A stretch of DNA of 64,000 bases, from contig CAVPNW010000019.1 in the NCBI GenBank assembly GCA_963706875.1, positions 1 to 64,000 on the forward strand, in the 5' to 3' direction. The stretch's first letter is position 1. Each line of letters opens with the position of its first letter. Below the pieces are notes generated by a model. The model searched no databases, had not been told where the DNA came from, and was given only the letters and a program-made list of their open reading frames with translations. This document shows, one piece after another, positions 60,985-64,000 of this stretch. The position numbers were made by a program, and so were the translations under genes. Origin of the DNA: Prado023 sp963706875. GTDB lineage: Bacteria; Actinomycetota; Actinomycetes; S36-B12; CAIYMF01.

Positions 60985-62721
60985 ATGTTGACGTCCATCA
61001 TGACCCCCGCGTCCCGCACCGAGGCCCTGGCCAAGATGAGCGACGAGGATGGGCTCGACATCCTCGTCATCGGGGGTGGCGTGACCGGAGCCGGCGTCGC
61101 ACTGGAGGCCGCCACCCGTGGGCTGCGCGTCGGCATCGTGGAGGCCCAGGACTGGGCGAGTGGGACGTCGAGCCGCTCCACGAAACTCGTCCACGGGGGC
61201 CTGCGCTACCTGCAGATGCTCGACTTCCACCTCGTCCACGAGGCCCTCACCGAGCGCGACCTGCTCATCAACCAGCTGGCACCCCACCTGGTCAAGCCCG
61301 TGGCATTCCTCTACCCGCTGGAGCACCGGGTGTGGGAGCGCGCCTACGTAGGGGCCGGCGTCGCCCTCTATGACACCCTGGCCACAGCCTCCGGGCGGCG
61401 TCGGGCCCTGCCCTTCCACCGACACCTGTCGCGCAAGGGGATGCTGCGCAAGTTCCCCGACCTGCGCCACGACGCGGCCGTCGGCGCCCTGCAGTACTGG
61501 GATGCGTCCGTCGACGACGCCCGCCTGGTCCTCACCCTGGTGCGCACGGCAGCGGCCTACGGAGCACTCGCCGCCTCCCGCACACAGCTCGTGGACTTCA
61601 CCAAGGATCCCGCCGGGGCGGTCGACGGCGCGGTCGTCGTCGACCTCGAGACCGGCCGCGAACTGCGGATCCGAGCCCGTGCGGTGATCAACTCGACAGG
61701 CGTCTGGACGGAGGAGACCGAGGCCCTGTCCGGGGAGCGGGGCGGTCTGCGGGTGCTGGCCTCCAAGGGGATCCACATCGTCGTTCCCCGCGACCGGATC
61801 CGCGGCGAGGTCGGCCTGATCCTGCAGACCGAGAAGTCGGTCCTGTTCTTCATCCCGTGGTCGAGGTACTGGCTGATCGGGACCACGGACACGCCCTGGA
61901 CCCAGGAGCTGCAGCATCCCGTGGCAACCTCGGCGGACATCGAGTACGTCCTGAAGCACGCCAACACCGTCCTGGCCCGGCCACTGACGCGCGACGACAT
62001 CATCGGGACCTGGGCCGGTCTGCGGCCGCTGCTGCAGCCGGGGACGAAGGCCGGCACATCGTCAGCGAAGATCTCCCGCGAGCACACGACCGCCTCGCCG
62101 GTCCCGGGCCTGACCGTCATCGCCGGTGGCAAGCTCACCACCTACCGGGTGATGGCCACAGACGCGGTGAACTTCGCGCTCGGCGACCGGGCGAAGGACC
62201 TGCCCTCGATCACCGAGCGGATCCCGCTCGTGGGCGCGGTCGGGCTCGAGGCCCTGGGGCGGCGGGCGACGGTGGTGGCGCGCACGTACGGGTGGAACGG
62301 GCACATGGTCGACCACCTCCTGCACCGCTACGGATCGCTGCTCGGCGACCTGGTGGACGCGATCGCGGCTCGTCCGGACCTGGCCCGCCCGCTGGAGCAC
62401 GCCCCTGCCTACCTGCGCGCGGAGATCGTGTACGCCGCCACGCATGAGGGGGTGCTGCACCTCGAGGACGTCATGCTGCACCGGACCCGCCTGAACTACG
62501 AGATGCGCGACCGCGGCCTGGCCGCACTGCCCGAGATCGCCGCCCTCGTCGGCGAGGTCCTCGGCTGGGACGAGCAGCGCATGGCCGCAGAGATCGAGAG
62601 CTACACCGAGCGGGCACGCGCCGAGGAGGCCGCCGAGCTCGAGCCGGACGACTCCGCCGCGGAGAAGGTTCGCCTGCGCACGCCCGACGTCACGCCCCTG
62701 CGGGTCCTCACCGTCTCCTGA
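60985..62721 (+). CDS. glpD: Aerobic glycerol-3-phosphate dehydrogenase
   Basis: 578 residues from the ATG at 60985 (TGAGGAGCCCACCG before it). FAD-binding DILVIGGGVTGAGVALEAAT, then SGTSSRSTKLVHGGLRYL, the hallmark of GlpD, and TVIAGGKLTTYRVMATDAV. The C-terminal GlpD domain (about 400-540) is present. It oxidises sn-glycerol-3-phosphate to dihydroxyacetone phosphate at the membrane and passes electrons to quinone. No glpF or glpK is adjacent. Confidence 0.95.
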   Translation: MLTSIMTPASRTEALAKMSDEDGLDILVIGGGVTGAGVALEAATRGLRVGIVEAQDWASGTSSRSTKLVHGGLRYLQMLDFHLVHEALTERDLLINQLAPHLVKPVAFLYPLEHRVWERAYVGAGVALYDTLATASGRRRALPFHRHLSRKGMLRKFPDLRHDAAVGALQYWDASVDDARLVLTLVRTAAAYGALAASRTQLVDFTKDPAGAVDGAVVVDLETGRELRIRARAVINSTGVWTEETEALSGERGGLRVLASKGIHIVVPRDRIRGEVGLILQTEKSVLFFIPWSRYWLIGTTDTPWTQELQHPVATSADIEYVLKHANTVLARPLTRDDIIGTWAGLRPLLQPGTKAGTSSAKISREHTTASPVPGLTVIAGGKLTTYRVMATDAVNFALGDRAKDLPSITERIPLVGAVGLEALGRRATVVARTYGWNGHMVDHLLHRYGSLLGDLVDAIAARPDLARPLEHAPAYLRAEIVYAATHEGVLHLEDVMLHRTRLNYEMRDRGLAALPEIAALVGEVLGWDEQRMAAEIESYTERARAEEAAELEPDDSAAEKVRLRTPDVTPLRVLTVS

Positions 62722-62751
62722 CGCCCGGATGCGGTGACTGCAGGCAGGTCC

Positions 62752-62757
62752 TACGCT
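62752..62757 (+). promoter_or_regulatory. Leaderless -10 before the 62765 gene
   Basis: TACGCT ends 7 bases before the ATG at 62765. It falls 30 bases after glpD. Confidence 0.45.
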
Positions 62758-62764
62758 GCCGGGC

Positions 62765-63673
62765 ATGGGATCAGGGGTGGAACAGTCGCACCGTCGCGAG
62801 TTCGTGACGCAGACCGAGCGGAGAGTCTCGCCCAAGGAGGTCGCCAAGCTCTACGCACGTGCCGAGATGCTGGCCAAGCTGCCACTGCCGGCACAGCGCT
62901 GGATCATCGGCCACGCGGGCGGGGACCCCTACGTCGGGTTCGTCGTCGAGCCGTACTGCCTGTTCCTGGCCTACGAGATCGACGACCTGGCCGCAGCGCG
63001 CATGCAGTTGCCCGCCAACTACGAGCTCGTCCCCACGACGATGTTCGCCGACGGGGAGCCGCGGTACTGCGGCATCCTCGGTGCATTCAACGTGCACTCG
63101 TCGGTGTTCTGGGGCAGTCGGGTCGAGCTGTACCTGATCGCCGAGGACACCCGGACGGGCATGCTGTCGTGGGTGATCTGCGACTACGAGTCCAACACGA
63201 TCAACTACGACCCCGGTGAGGGGTTCTCCGGGGCCACCACGAGCCATGCGGTCATCACGACGTCGCACGCCGGGGAGGTGCTCGTGGACGTCCTGAGCAA
63301 GGAGCGCGTCAACCACCTGAAGGTGGCGGCAGCCCTGCCGGGGTCGTCCATGCGCGCGCTCGACTCTCGCCTGTGGATCGACGGGAACCTGTCGGTCGAC
63401 TACGGCGGGCGGCTCATGGACGCCGACTCCGTCCCGTTCGGCCTGATCTTCGATCCCGGGGAGATGGAGCAGGCGCTGCACATCCCACTGGACGCCGTCG
63501 AGGTCGAGACGAACACGTTCGGCGCCGGGTTCCTGCGCTCCGCGCCCTTCGAGGTCGCCTGCTTCCCGTACGCCCAGCACTTCCTGACGACCAGCTACCC
63601 CCAGGCCAGCCCGATCCATGATCAGCAGGCGTTGGAGAAGGCCGTCCGCGCGCATGCCATGAGCGCGGAGTAG
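62765..63673 (+). CDS. Conserved protein of unknown function, possibly acetoacetate-decarboxylase-like fold
   Basis: 302 residues. A soluble alpha/beta protein with no signal peptide. Blocks such as EPYCLFLAYEIDDLAAARMQ, LPANYELVPTTMFADGEPRY and GSRVELYLIAEDTRTGMLSW resemble the first half of acetoacetate-decarboxylase-superfamily members (a ligand-binding barrel that follows a poorly conserved N-terminus), but no catalytic Lys block was identified. It is downstream of glpD with its own promoter, and convergent to the next gene with 14 bases between. Confidence 0.55.
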   Translation: MGSGVEQSHRREFVTQTERRVSPKEVAKLYARAEMLAKLPLPAQRWIIGHAGGDPYVGFVVEPYCLFLAYEIDDLAAARMQLPANYELVPTTMFADGEPRYCGILGAFNVHSSVFWGSRVELYLIAEDTRTGMLSWVICDYESNTINYDPGEGFSGATTSHAVITTSHAGEVLVDVLSKERVNHLKVAAALPGSSMRALDSRLWIDGNLSVDYGGRLMDADSVPFGLIFDPGEMEQALHIPLDAVEVETNTFGAGFLRSAPFEVACFPYAQHFLTTSYPQASPIHDQQALEKAVRAHAMSAE

Positions 63674-63687
63674 CCCGGCGTCGTCAC

Positions 63688-64000
63688 TCAGCCGCGGTCG
63701 ACCGTGCCGTCCAGCCTGCGCTCCCAGGTGGTGCCGGTCGCCAGCGCCACGCACTTGTAGGCGCCGTCATAGATCCCCATGTGCTTGTTCTTCACGATGC
63801 AGTCGCAGAACATCTCCAACAGGTCGTCCTCCTGAGTGATGAGGTCGATCGCCTGCAGCGTCCTGGGGATCGTGCGGGTCTCGATCGTCCCGTCGCCGAG
63901 CTCGGCGCTGCGGATCGCGCCCCACGCCTCATGGGCGCCCACGCGGGCGTTGAAGATCTTCGGGATCGGGTAGAACGCGAGCTCCGACGGCTTGGTGATC
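63688..64000 (-). CDS. C-terminal part of an unidentified protein
   Basis: The gene enters from beyond the right edge. 103 residues are visible: FYPIPKIFNARVGAHEAWGA, IETRTIPRTLQAIDLITQED, DLLEMFCDCIVKNKHMGIYD and GAYKCVALATGTTWERRL, ending at the TGA 63688-63690. It is clearly coding (no stops, balanced composition) but not recognised. Confidence 0.6.
   Translation of the reverse strand, partial: ITKPSELAFYPIPKIFNARVGAHEAWGAIRSAELGDGTIETRTIPRTLQAIDLITQEDDLLEMFCDCIVKNKHMGIYDGAYKCVALATGTTWERRLDGTVDRG

Noticed and set aside
1..64000. CRISPR arrays, rRNA and tRNA genes, prophage or integrative element boundaries
   Set aside because: No regularly spaced short repeats, no rRNA-like stretches and no integrase or att-like duplications were seen by reading.

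Overview
The window is high-GC (roughly 70% by eye) DNA with GTG starts, leaderless promoters, a SARP-type regulator, a LysE/LysG pair and many actinobacterial lipoproteins and DUFs. It is chromosomal DNA of an actinobacterium (Actinomycetota). The genus cannot be fixed from the sequence, and no rRNA, tRNA or CRISPR array is visible.

Layout. 0-1.8 kb: frame-broken C-terminus of a large membrane protein and a metallophosphoesterase-fold protein that has lost metal ligands. 1.8-6.3 kb: a nitric-oxide/oxygen signalling locus (H-NOX haem sensor, GAF hybrid kinase with a decayed ATPase domain, and a convergent PAS/HisKA/HATPase/REC/HPt phosphorelay kinase). 6.4-16.5 kb: membrane proteins, a CPBP protease, LysE exporter with LysG regulator, a VapBC pair, several frame-broken genes, a MarR regulator with a divergent membrane protein, and a lipoprotein beta-propeller. 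16.6-31.9 kb: a beta-helix protein, an alpha-dioxygenase-like haem protein, a glycerophosphodiesterase-like protein, a rearrangement scar joining two truncated genes, an NmrA-type reductase, a caspase-like DUF6345 protein, a GntH-type MBL hydrolase and small-molecule-binding folds. 32-48 kb: organomercurial lyase, catalase-like protein, an ABC exporter, a YefM/RelE-type pair, a PepSY protein, two serine hydrolases and an IS110-family element. 48-51 kb: a 1029-residue SARP-STAND-membrane-BMP sensor-regulator. 53-61 kb: a sulfatase region with a radical-SAM sulfatase maturase, a SulP transporter, an arylsulfatase with an N-terminal DUF1269-like domain, a PhyH dioxygenase and an AraC regulator. 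61-64 kb: GlpD, an unassigned protein and a partial gene.

How genes work together. In the sulfatase region the maturase would convert Cys257 of the arylsulfatase to formylglycine and the SulP protein would take up released sulfate. The maturase and the sulfatase, on opposite strands 6 kb apart, carry nearly the same 41-bp promoter block, which points to co-regulation. The H-NOX gene overlaps its kinase gene by GTGA, and the second kinase supplies the HPt domain that the first lacks.

Between about 8 and 48 kb the intergenic spaces carry two dispersed non-coding repeat families. Family A is up to about 270 bp, with seven full or partial copies all in the same orientation. Family B is a short block centred on GCGCGATAGGCGG. 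Neither is explained by any gene. The window also holds an unusual number of genes broken by one-base frame changes, often at G/C runs, which is either real decay or uncorrected sequencing error.
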